From positions 88,090 to 152,089 of the forward strand of contig MDVR01000006.1 in NCBI GenBank assembly GCA_001940725.1: a DNA stretch of 64,000 nt, read 5' to 3'. How positions within the stretch are numbered: position 1 is the first letter of the stretch; each line of letters starts with the position of its first letter. Shown here one piece after another: positions 53,730 through 63,676 of this stretch. The notes under the pieces are model-generated. The model had not been told where the DNA came from. It did no database searches and saw only the letters and a list, made by a program, of their open reading frames with translations. Both the position numbers and the translations under genes were made by a program. The DNA is from Candidatus Heimdallarchaeota archaeon LC_2 (GTDB lineage: Archaea; Asgardarchaeota; Heimdallarchaeia; Heimdallarchaeales; Kariarchaeaceae).

Positions 53730-53898
53730 AAGTTAATTTAAAATAGGGAGTTGAAAAGTATAATTATTTGAAAGATTAATTGTTGAGTTAATTATCTTAA
53801 TTTTGGTATATTAGAGGATTACCTGTTATAAGGATTGATTTATAAGAGAAATATTTGAGATGGAAGTTTTAAATTATTAAATTGAATGTCTCACTAGG

Positions 53899-55170
53899 TT
53901 ATTCTTGGGAATATTCAGTAGATTTAAGCCAGAAAGGGATTGCTGTTTTTTTATTTTTTATATAATGAATGAAATTTCGAATAATTATGGTACTATACAA
54001 TCCTGTTGAAATCAAAATCAATATACCTCCAAATCCAACATGTTCAAAATTGTTATCAATGAAGCCATAGGCCATATACACGACTGAAATATTGAAAGAA
54101 ATAGCTGAAATTGCAAACCATTTTAATCTCAATAGGTAACGTAATGTAATTGATGTGTCTCTCTTCCCTGTATAGAGTAGTGTGTAAATTTGAAAAGTAG
54201 TAATTCTATGAAATGCTCCAAGCATAATCAAAGTGATTCCCAATAAAAGAGACATATGAATATGAAGAGCTCTGAAATTGGTATTGATGTTGAGATTATC
54301 TTGGACAGAGATATAAAAACCAAGAAACACACCAAGAATAAACCAAATCATTCCAGGAATAAAGAACAGCAGTGTCTGTTTATAGTCTAGATTTTTTCTA
54401 ACTATACTTTTCTTTAATATTATTAGGGTCCAAATCCAAGAAAGGAACCATAAAAAGCCTGTTACTATTATTGCAGGTTCATATTCAGCAACAAAACTAA
54501 TAACAAATAATGCTGATGTGAGTGAACTATAAATAAAATGATGTCTTAGATAAATTCTTGAATTTCGATCTATATTTTTACCGACAAACATGGGTAAAAT
54601 TCGAACTAATGCACCTTGTAAAGTTAATGAAATCCAGCCTACGGACAACATATGTCTTATAGAACTTAATTCAACTAGGTGATATTTGTCTTCTAAGTTG
54701 TTTAATAACAATAAAATTAGCGAAATTATCAGAAATAAATTTGATACAAACATATAATCCAATGGAAATTTAAAATATTTTGAGCCACTCTGTTTAATAA
54801 GCCAATATGTATGAATGACAACTCCTAATAAAAAGAGAACTAGACCAGTTGAAACTTCACTCGATTGTCTTTCATAAGACCCATGAACCATCAGAAGTAA
54901 ACCAAGTATTAATGTGAAATGGTAAATGTATCTTAGGAATTGAGGTGTATATTTTCTTAATCCTGTTATCGCCCTGAAAAATTGTAATTGAGCCCCGAGA
55001 ATTGTAAAACCCATCCATCCAAAATAAGCAAGGTAAAAATGAGCCTGTAGAGGTAGTAATGCTTCTGAATCTATTGTATTCGTTATTATCAATCCAAATA
55101 ATTGAACAAAAATAAAACTAATGAATCCTAAAAACAGTGTCCAAAGTGCAATTGGCTCTCCTCTAAACAC
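53899..55170 (-). CDS. Heme-copper oxidase subunit I-like / NnrS-like membrane protein
   Basis: The 423-residue protein has 12 predicted membrane helices. His residues sit at helix positions typical of the family: PLQAHFYLAYFGWMGFTILG (helix 2), SIRHMLSVGWISLTLQGAL, and ALHIHMSLLLGITLIMLGAF. The glycine pattern after each His matches NnrS and cbb3-oxidase-subunit-I-like proteins, but no electron-transfer partners are nearby and the copper His cluster is incomplete, so oxygen reduction is doubtful. It may bind heme or NO. It stands alone. Confidence 0.6.
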   Translation of the reverse strand: MFRGEPIALWTLFLGFISFIFVQLFGLIITNTIDSEALLPLQAHFYLAYFGWMGFTILGAQLQFFRAITGLRKYTPQFLRYIYHFTLILGLLLMVHGSYERQSSEVSTGLVLFLLGVVIHTYWLIKQSGSKYFKFPLDYMFVSNLFLIISLILLLLNNLEDKYHLVELSSIRHMLSVGWISLTLQGALVRILPMFVGKNIDRNSRIYLRHHFIYSSLTSALFVISFVAEYEPAIIVTGFLWFLSWIWTLIILKKSIVRKNLDYKQTLLFFIPGMIWFILGVFLGFYISVQDNLNINTNFRALHIHMSLLLGITLIMLGAFHRITTFQIYTLLYTGKRDTSITLRYLLRLKWFAISAISFNISVVYMAYGFIDNNFEHVGFGGILILISTGLYSTIIIRNFIHYIKNKKTAIPFWLKSTEYSQE

Positions 55171-55253
55171 ATTTTATTGAATTCATATTGGTTAAAAAAA
55201 ATTTGGAGAGGAAAATATAATTCTGTAACTTCAAACTCAAATTTGAGGATACC

Positions 55254-57485
55254 TTAATCAAAAAATGACGACAATGATTCTTGTTTCACTTCATTTTTCT
55301 TTGATTTAGTCTTAGGGATAATTAAATCCCCTCCATCTTTGATTGCGTCTTGTAAATTTTGTGCAAGTTTAGGACCGAAACCTTGTATTTTTGCAATAAC
55401 TTGGACATCTTCATGAAGAATACTTTCCATACTTTTGTACCCCGCATCAAATAATGCTCTAGCTCGTACTCTCCCAATTCCCGAAATATCAACTAGAGGT
55501 AGTAATTCAAGGTTTATACCATAAGTTAGTCTTTTAGTAATTGTTTCTAATGCTTTAACGTGGGTTTTCCATTCAAACAATTTAGAAATCTGTATTGCAC
55601 TATGAATAAGCCAATTTGTTGAGCCCAATAAAGATTGCAAATCGCCAGATGTTACTCCCATTTTCTTTGCGATTTCAACTTCCGATGCTTCATTTAACCA
55701 CATATCAATTACTTTTGCAGTCTTCAAAGTAGTGAAAAAGAGGTCAAAACTATATTCATTTTCATATTCCTCAGGATTGTCTAGCCATTCTTCCGTATAT
55801 TCAGAAGCTAAATCGTATAAAGCATCAAAGTCTTTTTGATACACATTATAGGTTCTCATATCGGGTGTACTTGCAATCAATTGTAGATATAAGATATCAA
55901 CAACTTTCTCAATTGATTTTGATTTCGATAATCCATTTTTTATTTTATCAGCACTTAATGGATCCAAATAGAGTTGTACTGTCTTTTTTCCGAATGGTGT
56001 GACAATATAAGGTTCTTTTTTGCTGATCAAATTTGCATTAATTAGTAACTCGAGAGCTTTACGAACTTCATTTCCAATAAAATCCATATCCCCCTCGTTT
56101 TGATGTCCATAAAATGTATCTCCAAACATTTCTAAAGCACTATCCACACTATCAACGTATTCAGATGCAATAAATGATAATAAATGCATACGAAGAGCTC
56201 TCTCGTTACCTAGTTGAGAATATATATCCTCGGAAGGTGATCTAATATAGCGATCTAATATTTCTTCAGCTTCAGCTTCGCCTTTAGCAATGACAACAGC
56301 TTGACCCCATGGATCATATTGTGGTCTCCCTGCTCTCCCAGCCATTTGCTTGTATTCCAAAACCGGAATCAACGCATTTCCCAAAGCTCTTGAATATCGA
56401 CTCAAACTTCTAATGATAACCCTCCTTCCAGGTAAATTCACACCAGCTGCAAGTGAGGGAGTAGATGCGATGACCTTAATTATTCTCTGTCTAAAGTAAT
56501 CTTCAACAATTTTTCGATGAGCAGAAATTAGTCCTGCATGATGAAAAGCAGCTCCTCCTTCAATTAATGTGGCTAATTGTTCTCTCAAATCTGTTTTCTC
56601 ACCAGCAGATCGTATTTCATCAGCAACTTTGGATAGATCTTCTAAAGACTTAGGTTCAAGAATTTGCTTTAGTTTTTTTGAGACATCTTCAGCTGATTTC
56701 ATTGAACTTTTTCTTGTACTAGCGAAAATTAAAGCCTGACCACCTTGTTCAACAATATCTTGTGCTAAGGACACATAGCCGGTCTTGTCCCTTTTACTAC
56801 CAGCTGCAATAATTTCACCATTTGAAAAATGAATTTCCCCATCATACCAAACGCCTTCTCGAAGCTCAATAGGACGCCAAGTTGATGTTATCAATTCTGC
56901 ATTCAACCAAGCCGCAATCTCGTCAGAATTCTCAATTGTTGCAGATAATGCGATTACTTGGCAATCGGGTATATTGCGTAGCACTAAAGATAGAACGACT
57001 TCCAAGACAGGTCCACGAGTATAATCATTAATTAAATGCACTTCATCGGATACAATAATACTTATTTCATTTAACCAAGAAACTTGATGTCGAATCAATG
57101 AATCAAATTTTTCATTTGTTAGGATGATAATATCCCTACTTGATAACCATGAAGTTGTTTCATCAAGATCACCCGTGGAAATACCTGTCTTAAATCCTAA
57201 ATTTTCTGAAATATCATTAAATTCTTGATATTTTTCTGAAGCCAAAGCTCTCAAGGGAGCGAGATAAACAGCCTTAGAACCTGGTTTTCTTAATAAAGCA
57301 GAAAATATTGCTAGAATTGCAATCAGGGTTTTTCCAGAAGCAGTAGGAATAGCAATTACAAAATTTTCACCATCCATTAGGCCAGCTTCGACAGCCTCAG
57401 CTTGTGGAGGGAATAATTCCTTTATCCCAATATCCATAAGATATTTTGATAGCTTCTCATTTATTTCCAAATCTTCTACTTTCAT
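55254..57485 (-). CDS. hel308: Hel308 family superfamily 2 DNA helicase
   Basis: The 743-residue helicase has Q-motif region IKELFPPQAEAVEAG, Walker A AIPTASGKTLIAIL, DEVH in IVSDEVHLIND, SATI, and motif VI QMAGRAGRPQYDPWGQ. A winged helix and ratchet domain follow, and near the C terminus is a helix-hairpin-helix LVDISGIGRVRARALFDAGY. Hel308 unwinds lagging strands at stalled forks in archaea, 3' to 5'. It starts at ATG 57485 and a short acidic-to-basic end (KNEVKQESLSSFFD) may bind partners such as PCNA (SLSSFF-like PIP box). Confidence 0.95.
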   Translation of the reverse strand: MKVEDLEINEKLSKYLMDIGIKELFPPQAEAVEAGLMDGENFVIAIPTASGKTLIAILAIFSALLRKPGSKAVYLAPLRALASEKYQEFNDISENLGFKTGISTGDLDETTSWLSSRDIIILTNEKFDSLIRHQVSWLNEISIIVSDEVHLINDYTRGPVLEVVLSLVLRNIPDCQVIALSATIENSDEIAAWLNAELITSTWRPIELREGVWYDGEIHFSNGEIIAAGSKRDKTGYVSLAQDIVEQGGQALIFASTRKSSMKSAEDVSKKLKQILEPKSLEDLSKVADEIRSAGEKTDLREQLATLIEGGAAFHHAGLISAHRKIVEDYFRQRIIKVIASTPSLAAGVNLPGRRVIIRSLSRYSRALGNALIPVLEYKQMAGRAGRPQYDPWGQAVVIAKGEAEAEEILDRYIRSPSEDIYSQLGNERALRMHLLSFIASEYVDSVDSALEMFGDTFYGHQNEGDMDFIGNEVRKALELLINANLISKKEPYIVTPFGKKTVQLYLDPLSADKIKNGLSKSKSIEKVVDILYLQLIASTPDMRTYNVYQKDFDALYDLASEYTEEWLDNPEEYENEYSFDLFFTTLKTAKVIDMWLNEASEVEIAKKMGVTSGDLQSLLGSTNWLIHSAIQISKLFEWKTHVKALETITKRLTYGINLELLPLVDISGIGRVRARALFDAGYKSMESILHEDVQVIAKIQGFGPKLAQNLQDAIKDGGDLIIPKTKSKKNEVKQESLSSFFD

Positions 57486-57588
57486 TATTTTAATCCTTTT
57501 TCTGTATTTATCAGTTGTTCAATTTATTATAAAAACATAAGGATGACTATTTTGAAACTGATAAACGTTATTGAAAGATATGAATATA

Positions 57589-58572
57589 TTATTTCGTTGA
57601 ATCAGGTATAATGTTGATTACAACTTTACCAGCTGTATGTCCTTTCTCATAATAACGTTGAGCTTTTGCAGTATCTTCCAAAGAATAAGATTTATCAATG
57701 ATTGACTTTATTTTGCCATCCTCAATGAGCTTTGCTAAGAATGCAAGATCCTTTGTATTAGTCTTAGTTGTCAAGGTTCGAAGTTTTTTCTTACGGAACC
57801 TGTTTCCTAAAACCTTCAAATATAACCTTATAATATGCATAGATGGAGAACCGGAGGTCATAAAGATCCCATCTTCTTTCAGAGCAGTTTTCCATTTTGA
57901 TAAAGATGCTTTATGAATTGTATCAAATATAATATCGTATTTCTCGTTGTTCTTAGTGAAATCTTCTTTGGTATAGTCTATTACTCTGTCAGCACCAAGA
58001 TTTTTAACAAGTTGCTCATTCTTTCCACTACATACAGCAGTTATCTCAACGTCATAATTTTTTGCCAACTGAACAGCATAGGTGCCAATTCCACCAGATG
58101 CACCATAAATTAGTACGTTTTGCCCATTTTGAATATTACCGAGATCTCGCAGAAATTGAAGAGCGGTCAATCCAGCACCCGGAACAGCAGCAGCCTCAGA
58201 ATAAGTCATATTCGAGGGTTTTATGGCGATACCACGTTCAGATACTTTAGCATATTCTGCACAAGACCCGGTTCTTGCAATTCCATATATTTGATCACCA
58301 ACCTTGAATTTAGTTATATCTTCACCAATTTGCACAATTTCGCCTGCAACGTCAAATCCTGTCACTTTTCTTTTCGGTTTTCGGATTCCAGAAGCTAATC
58401 GTGACAAACCAAAAAATACCTTGATTCCTTTCCTAAAGAATATATCAATTGTATTTACTGATGCTGCATGTACCTTGATTAACATTTCATCAGTTTCAAG
58501 TATTGGCTTATCAATTTCTTTCAATTGTAGAATTTCGGGGGGTCCGTAATTTTCACACGTCACAGCTTTCAT
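57589..58572 (-). CDS. MDR superfamily NADPH:quinone oxidoreductase-like protein
   Basis: The 327-residue protein has the GroES-like N domain (MKAVTCENYGPPEILQLKEI, VTGFDVAGEIVQIGE) and an NADPH Rossmann domain with YGASGGIGTYAVQLAK. No structural-zinc cysteine cluster is present, so it is of the zinc-free quinone reductase or enoyl reductase type. It reduces quinones or enones using NADPH. The gene stands alone between helicase and MCM genes. Confidence 0.9.
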   Translation of the reverse strand: MKAVTCENYGPPEILQLKEIDKPILETDEMLIKVHAASVNTIDIFFRKGIKVFFGLSRLASGIRKPKRKVTGFDVAGEIVQIGEDITKFKVGDQIYGIARTGSCAEYAKVSERGIAIKPSNMTYSEAAAVPGAGLTALQFLRDLGNIQNGQNVLIYGASGGIGTYAVQLAKNYDVEITAVCSGKNEQLVKNLGADRVIDYTKEDFTKNNEKYDIIFDTIHKASLSKWKTALKEDGIFMTSGSPSMHIIRLYLKVLGNRFRKKKLRTLTTKTNTKDLAFLAKLIEDGKIKSIIDKSYSLEDTAKAQRYYEKGHTAGKVVINIIPDSTK

Positions 58573-58801
58573 ATTTTATTCATCCGTTGGATCAATCTAT
58601 TCATTGATACTAATTGCACTCATTAAATGTATAAATATTTTGGGTTTGAATTGAAATTCTTGACAAGTGATTAAATTCAATAATTTCTGTAACTACTTTA
58701 ATTAATCAAATCATTTTATTCGTCCGTGCGTATTTTAAATTGTTCTTCTAAGGTTTTATAATGACGGTTCAAATTATACCTGAAGTTTTTCACTACGCTT
58801 G

Positions 58802-60928
58802 CTATGCATCTGGACGTTTAATCCAACCTGCTTTTGGTTGATATAATTGTCCGTCTCGTAGCATTTGTTGGACAACACCTTTTGCGTATTCTTGAGTTAT
58901 TCCTTCAGTTTCAGCTTCCTGAAGTAATAATGATTCCTCAAATGGTTTCCCACCTGAATCACGATATAAAAAGTCAATAATAGATAATAATTTTGTTAAT
59001 TTTGATCTTTTAGAACTTGTATGTCCAGAATAGAATCCATCAATATCCGCCTCACCAGTTGCTGGATCAATTGCAATTTGATTTAGACTATATTGCATTA
59101 ATTCGATTGCTTTTAGAGCATCATGTTTGGTAACTGTTGATCGCAATCCAGCTCTGGCACGTGCTTCAGCCATTCTAACGATTCCTTCCAATTGTCTAGC
59201 CGTAATTGTTACTCGATTTCGTTTAATCCCATCATCATTTGATGAGCCAACTGACATTCTCATATTAACATAATATTCTTCTATAACTTCGGTGGCTTCT
59301 TCTGTAAGGGTTGGGCTGTAGTATGTTTTTGCAAATGCAATATATTTTTTCAATTTCTCTTCTGAAATTGGTGGAATAATAGATTGTGCAGTTCCATGAA
59401 ATCGATGTAATTTTAAAATGTGAGATGCAAGGACTTGATCCTTTTCTGCGTCTGGTTCATCTTTAATAATAAAGACCAGATCAAAACGAGATAAAATCGC
59501 AGGAGAAAGATTAACATTTTCCGAAAATGTCCTATGTGGTTCATATCGACCATATTTTGGATTAGCTGCGGCTAACACCCCAGTTCTTGCATTTAATGTC
59601 GCTACAATCCCTGCCTTAGCGATACTAATCGTGTGTTGTTCCATCGCCTCATGTATTGCCGATCTGTCATTCTCATTCATCTTATCAAATTCATCAATAA
59701 GGCATATGCCCCTATCAGCCAATACAAGAGCTCCTGCTTCTAACGCGATTTCACCAGTGTCTGGATCTCTAATAATTGCTGCGGTTAGACCAGCTGCAGA
59801 TGAACCCCTACCCGATGTGTATAATCCTCTTGGAGCGATACTTTTGACATAACGCAATAATTGCGATTTCGCAACTCCCGGGTCACCAACTAACAACATA
59901 TTGGACTGTCCACGAGTTGTAAAGCCATCAGGAAATACCTTATCAACACCTCCAAATAGCATTAAGAGAGTGGCTTCTTTTTCTTTCTCCATCCCAAATA
60001 TTGCTGGAGCAACAGATTCAAGTAGCCTATCATGGATCTTAGGATCTTGAGCAAGTTCTCTAAATTCTTTTTCTTCTTCTAGAGTTAAATCTGCATATTG
60101 CTCCTCTTTTGTTAATGATTCAATGTAATTAACATCAACCCATATATCATAAGTAAGAATTTGACCTTTCTTGGCAATCTTAGATGGCCGGCTTCTGACT
60201 AATCCTCCAAGATGAACTCTATCACCAGGTCTAACTGCATTGACTATATCATCAATAAGTCTGCAAGGTAAAGATTTAGGTGAAGCACCAGGAGGCAGAT
60301 CCTCTGGTTTTTCCTGTAATGTGATGATTTGCCAATCAATCATTTTCGATTCCCTAGGATCAAGTATAAATTCTTTAGCTTTACAAGTTTCAACAAAACA
60401 TCTATCGGGTCTTGAATAGATACCATCTTGGAACATTATCAAATTTCGATGTTGATTAGGTTCTGTACAATAATATACAGCCTCTGTTATTATGGATTTA
60501 ATTTCTGTAGTTCTGATTACAATACCTTCAAGCCATCTTATCGAATCAACGTGATTCGCACGTAGATCTCGAATTTGAATTGGTGTCGGGGGATTCGCGA
60601 ATCTTACTGAAAAATGATCATTATCAGCAGAAATTTCCCTGTGATAGTCGGGGTTTTCTATTCTAACCTGTTCAGCTAAGGCTTCTGATCCTATTTCGAT
60701 AGTAAAATATGGTTTCTCAGTTAATGTCGAAGAGATTTCCATATCATTTATATCATCCATTAGGACTAAATCATCGTAATCGATTATGAGAGATCTCTCA
60801 CCCTCCCTTATCATTTTGTTAATGTTAGTGACATATTTGAATTCACCTTCATCAGTTTGAAAAGATTTGAAAAAATCTAGATAAGCCTCATATAATTCAT
60901 CACGTGTATCAATTGCCATATTATTCAT
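58802..60928 (-). CDS. mcm: MCM replicative helicase
   Basis: From ATG 60928 the protein has about 708 residues (MNNMAIDTRDELYEAYLDFF). It has the N-terminal zinc-containing OB domain (AVYYCTEPNQHRNL, RCFVETCKAKE), AAA+ Walker A LLVGDPGVAKSQLLRYV, Walker B ICLIDEFDKM, arginine finger SRFDLVFI and a C-terminal winged helix. MCM unwinds DNA at forks as a ring. The start overlaps the end of the GINS gene, a translational coupling. A frame extending to 61063 is a read-through of the GINS gene. Confidence 0.95.
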   Translation of the reverse strand: MNNMAIDTRDELYEAYLDFFKSFQTDEGEFKYVTNINKMIREGERSLIIDYDDLVLMDDINDMEISSTLTEKPYFTIEIGSEALAEQVRIENPDYHREISADNDHFSVRFANPPTPIQIRDLRANHVDSIRWLEGIVIRTTEIKSIITEAVYYCTEPNQHRNLIMFQDGIYSRPDRCFVETCKAKEFILDPRESKMIDWQIITLQEKPEDLPPGASPKSLPCRLIDDIVNAVRPGDRVHLGGLVRSRPSKIAKKGQILTYDIWVDVNYIESLTKEEQYADLTLEEEKEFRELAQDPKIHDRLLESVAPAIFGMEKEKEATLLMLFGGVDKVFPDGFTTRGQSNMLLVGDPGVAKSQLLRYVKSIAPRGLYTSGRGSSAAGLTAAIIRDPDTGEIALEAGALVLADRGICLIDEFDKMNENDRSAIHEAMEQHTISIAKAGIVATLNARTGVLAAANPKYGRYEPHRTFSENVNLSPAILSRFDLVFIIKDEPDAEKDQVLASHILKLHRFHGTAQSIIPPISEEKLKKYIAFAKTYYSPTLTEEATEVIEEYYVNMRMSVGSSNDDGIKRNRVTITARQLEGIVRMAEARARAGLRSTVTKHDALKAIELMQYSLNQIAIDPATGEADIDGFYSGHTSSKRSKLTKLLSIIDFLYRDSGGKPFEESLLLQEAETEGITQEYAKGVVQQMLRDGQLYQPKAGWIKRPDA

Positions 60929-61478
60929 TTTCTCCCTTATTAGACGGAGTTCCTGCGTTTTTTTGATAGATTTCAAACAAATTGTGAAGATTGTCAAATA
61001 ACCATTGTTCTTCTTCTGTGAGTGAATTCCTATCTTTTGAATCAAGTTTACCTGATGTAGCATAATTGATTATCTTTCGAAATCTCAGTCTCAATAGGGT
61101 ATTGAAACTACCTTCAATAGACGTCAGCTTTCTGTATGCCCCACTCGTACCTTTATTATGTAAATCTTCTATATATTTACGAACTCTCCGATATAAAAGT
61201 GAATCAACAGGACTTAGACTCCTGGTTTCGTTCTCTTGGTGAACTAGTTGCTTAAGAGATCGAGGAGACAAAGAATCATCGATTAAGATTTTAACATAAT
61301 TCTCATTAGCAAGAATTTCAGCCACCCATAATGGAATTTTGGTTTCTTGCCCTTTAATTAAGCGGATCTCTAACCCATCCAATCTCAGTTCAGGATAATC
61401 CTTTAATGGTAAGACTTGTATATTCTCTTCCTCGAATTCGTAAACTAGCCTTGTTAGATCTAACCCCAGCTCAGACAC
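60921..61478 (-). CDS. GINS complex subunit
   Basis: The 185-residue protein has an N-terminal strand region (EEENIQVLPLKDYPEL, GLEIRLIKGQETKIPLW) and a helical domain with the typical LRFRKIINYATSG region, fitting archaeal GINS (Gins15/51 or Gins23). GINS joins MCM to the primase and polymerase at the fork. The gene lies upstream of mcm and overlaps it by 8 bp, as in other archaea where gins and mcm are neighbours. The subunit type cannot be set by eye. Confidence 0.85.
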   Translation of the reverse strand: MSELGLDLTRLVYEFEEENIQVLPLKDYPELRLDGLEIRLIKGQETKIPLWVAEILANENYVKILIDDSLSPRSLKQLVHQENETRSLSPVDSLLYRRVRKYIEDLHNKGTSGAYRKLTSIEGSFNTLLRLRFRKIINYATSGKLDSKDRNSLTEEEQWLFDNLHNLFEIYQKNAGTPSNKGENE

Positions 61479-61665
61479 TATCGTTTGATTTTACTTCTCA
61501 AATAAAATGTTTTGTAACGGAATGAGATCGAATATTTAAACTCAATTTTGAAACTGTTACATAGTATATTCATGACCTCAACTAGCGATATGTCTCAATT
61601 TCAATTCATCCATTAGGACTAGATTCAAGAATAAAGAACATATACCTTATTATTTCATTCACAGT

Positions 61666-63285
61666 ATGCCTAAATCCTCAAAATATATTTTTGTACTTGG
61701 CTCCGTTTTATCTGGATTAGGAAAAGGGATTGTAACATCGGCTATTGGTAAAAATTTACAGGTTAGAGGAAAATCAATAGCTGTAGTCAAAATTGATCCC
61801 TATCTTAACATAGATGCAGGTACAATGAGCCCTTTTGAACATGGAGAAACATATGTTACTGATGATGGCGGGGAGTTAGATGAAGATTTTGGGCATTATG
61901 AAAGATTTCTCGGTATAAGTATGAGTCGAAGACAAAATATTACGACGGGGCAAATTTATTATTCTGTTATTCAAAAAGAAAGGAAAGGTGAATACTTAGG
62001 TAAGACTGTTCAAGTAGTCCCACACATAACAGATGAAATATTATTTAGATTAAAAGAATTAGAAACTGAATTCGATCCAGATTTTATGATAATAGAAGTA
62101 GGAGGAACAATAGGAGATATTGAAGGGCAACCATTTTTGGAAGCAATTCGTCAATTACATTATAGTCTGCCAGACACTGATACCATGCTCGTTTTGGTTA
62201 CCTATGTTCCATATCCTAAACATCTTTCTGAACATAAAACAAAACCTTCCCAACACTCAGTTAGAGATTTAAGAGCTTCGGGGCTTGTCCCAGATGTTAT
62301 CGTTTGTAGAAGTGAAAAGCCTGTATCAATAAATACATTATCTAAAATCGCATTTTTTGGTGATGTCCCAGAAAATGCAGTATTAGACTTGCCTGATTTA
62401 AGTACGGTATTTAAAGCACCTGAAGAATTAGATAGACAAGGAATTAGCGATATAATAGAAAAAAACTTACAAGTTCGTTTTAATAAGCCGAATTGGAAAG
62501 ATGTTAAAGCGATTATTAATAAAATTGAAAGAGCTGCAAATAAACTAATTATAGGAATTCCTGGGAAATATACAGATTTGACAGATTCGTATATTTCGGT
62601 TAATGAAGCATTGAAACATGCTGCTTGGGATGAGGGTTGGCAAATTGAATTTAAACACATAGCCACAGAGGAATTAGAGACTGATTCCACAAAGATTTCT
62701 ATTTTGGAAGATGTTGATGCAATATTAGTTCCTGGAGGTTTTGGGGATAGAGGAACTGAGGGGAAAATTCAATCTATCAAGTACGCTCGAGAAAATAAAA
62801 TTCCCTTTCTTGGGGTGTGTTTAGGATTCCAACTTGCAATTGTTGAATATGCAAGAAATGTAATAGGCTTAAACAATGCTCATTCAACTGAAATGAGACC
62901 TGAAACACCTCATCCTGTTGTATGTTTATTGGAGGAACAAAAAGCAATTGAGGATAAAGGGGGAACCATGAGATTAGGTTCCTATCTAATTAAAATTAAA
63001 GAAAATACGAAAATTCATTCCTTATATAATGCCACTGAGATTAAAGAAAGACACAGACACCGATTTGAAGTTAACCCAGAATACTTTGAAAAACTCCAAG
63101 ATGGGAATCTTAAATTCACAGGTTTTTATACTGATCTAGTAGAAACTTTAGAACTAGTAGATCATCCATACTTTCTTGGTGTACAATACCATCCCGAATT
63201 TAAAAGTACCCCTTGGAAGCCTGTACCTACTTATTTGGGGTTAATTCAAGCTGCAATCAAACGAGCTGAAGAGAGGCAATCATAA
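61666..63285 (+). CDS. pyrG: CTP synthase
   Basis: The 539-residue enzyme has the synthase domain (FVLGSVLSGLGKGIVTSAIG, VKIDPYLNIDAGTMSPFEHG, DVIVCRSEKP) and a glutamine amidotransferase domain with catalytic Cys in FLGVCLGFQLAIVEYA and the His-Glu pair in GVQYHPEFKS. It makes CTP from UTP, ATP and glutamine. Full length matches the family. Its 3' end (from 62962) is repeated inverted at the window end. Confidence 0.96.
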   Translation: MPKSSKYIFVLGSVLSGLGKGIVTSAIGKNLQVRGKSIAVVKIDPYLNIDAGTMSPFEHGETYVTDDGGELDEDFGHYERFLGISMSRRQNITTGQIYYSVIQKERKGEYLGKTVQVVPHITDEILFRLKELETEFDPDFMIIEVGGTIGDIEGQPFLEAIRQLHYSLPDTDTMLVLVTYVPYPKHLSEHKTKPSQHSVRDLRASGLVPDVIVCRSEKPVSINTLSKIAFFGDVPENAVLDLPDLSTVFKAPEELDRQGISDIIEKNLQVRFNKPNWKDVKAIINKIERAANKLIIGIPGKYTDLTDSYISVNEALKHAAWDEGWQIEFKHIATEELETDSTKISILEDVDAILVPGGFGDRGTEGKIQSIKYARENKIPFLGVCLGFQLAIVEYARNVIGLNNAHSTEMRPETPHPVVCLLEEQKAIEDKGGTMRLGSYLIKIKENTKIHSLYNATEIKERHRHRFEVNPEYFEKLQDGNLKFTGFYTDLVETLELVDHPYFLGVQYHPEFKSTPWKPVPTYLGLIQAAIKRAEERQS

Positions 63286-63289
63286 ACAC

Positions 63290-63415
63290 ATGTTTGAAAA
63301 CCTTGAGGCTGTAGTTAGAGCAGAAAGAATTAGATTGGAAGAAAATCAGAAGTGGTTAACATCCTTTTTTGAACTTAGTAAAGGCCTTATTGATCTTGTT
63401 GAACCTATTCCATGA
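63290..63415 (+). pseudogene. NurA-like nuclease gene, 5' fragment
   Basis: A short frame (MFENLEAVVRAERIRLEENQ, 41 residues) follows pyrG by 4 bp. Its sequence matches the start of the minus-strand NurA-like frame at 63672, but after Pro it diverges at the fold-back breakpoint and stops. It is best read as the true downstream neighbour of pyrG, cut by the rearrangement. Catalytic residues are missing from this copy. Confidence 0.7.
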
Positions 63416-63672
63416 AAAACAACCCCCGCAGAACGATATACTATCAAATCGAAACCTGTCATAGCTTCAGATTGAACTCCTCCATCCACTGCCGCAATTT
63501 TTGTTATATTCGGGATTCTCTTCGGCATTTTCTGGATTAATTCTTTTTCCTTCCAAGGTTCAACAAGATCAATAAGGCCTTTACTAAGTTCAAAAAAGGA
63601 TGTTAACCACTTCTGATTTTCTTCCAATCTAATTCTTTCTGCTCTAACTACAGCCTCAAGGTTTTCAAACAT
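63346..63672 (-). pseudogene. NurA-like nuclease fragment in the inverted arm and spacer
   Basis: Reading the minus strand from 63672 gives the same start and then continues through the spacer as MPKRIPNITKIAAVDGGVQS, MTGFDLIVYRSAGVVFHG. The IAAVDGGV motif matches the first catalytic Asp site of NurA 5'-3' nucleases, which work with HerA in archaeal end resection. About 88 residues are real; the remaining residues to the stop come from antisense of the forward arm. This shows the intact gene reads on past this point in the genome. Confidence 0.65.
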
Positions 63673-63676
63673 GTGT

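Noticed and set aside
53899..55170. Functional terminal oxidase subunit I
   Set aside because: The heme and copper His set is incomplete by eye and no subunit II or cytochrome genes are nearby.
58802..61063. Long N-terminal extension of MCM
   Set aside because: The extra residues lie inside the GINS gene in another frame; MCM homology begins at the ATG near 60928.
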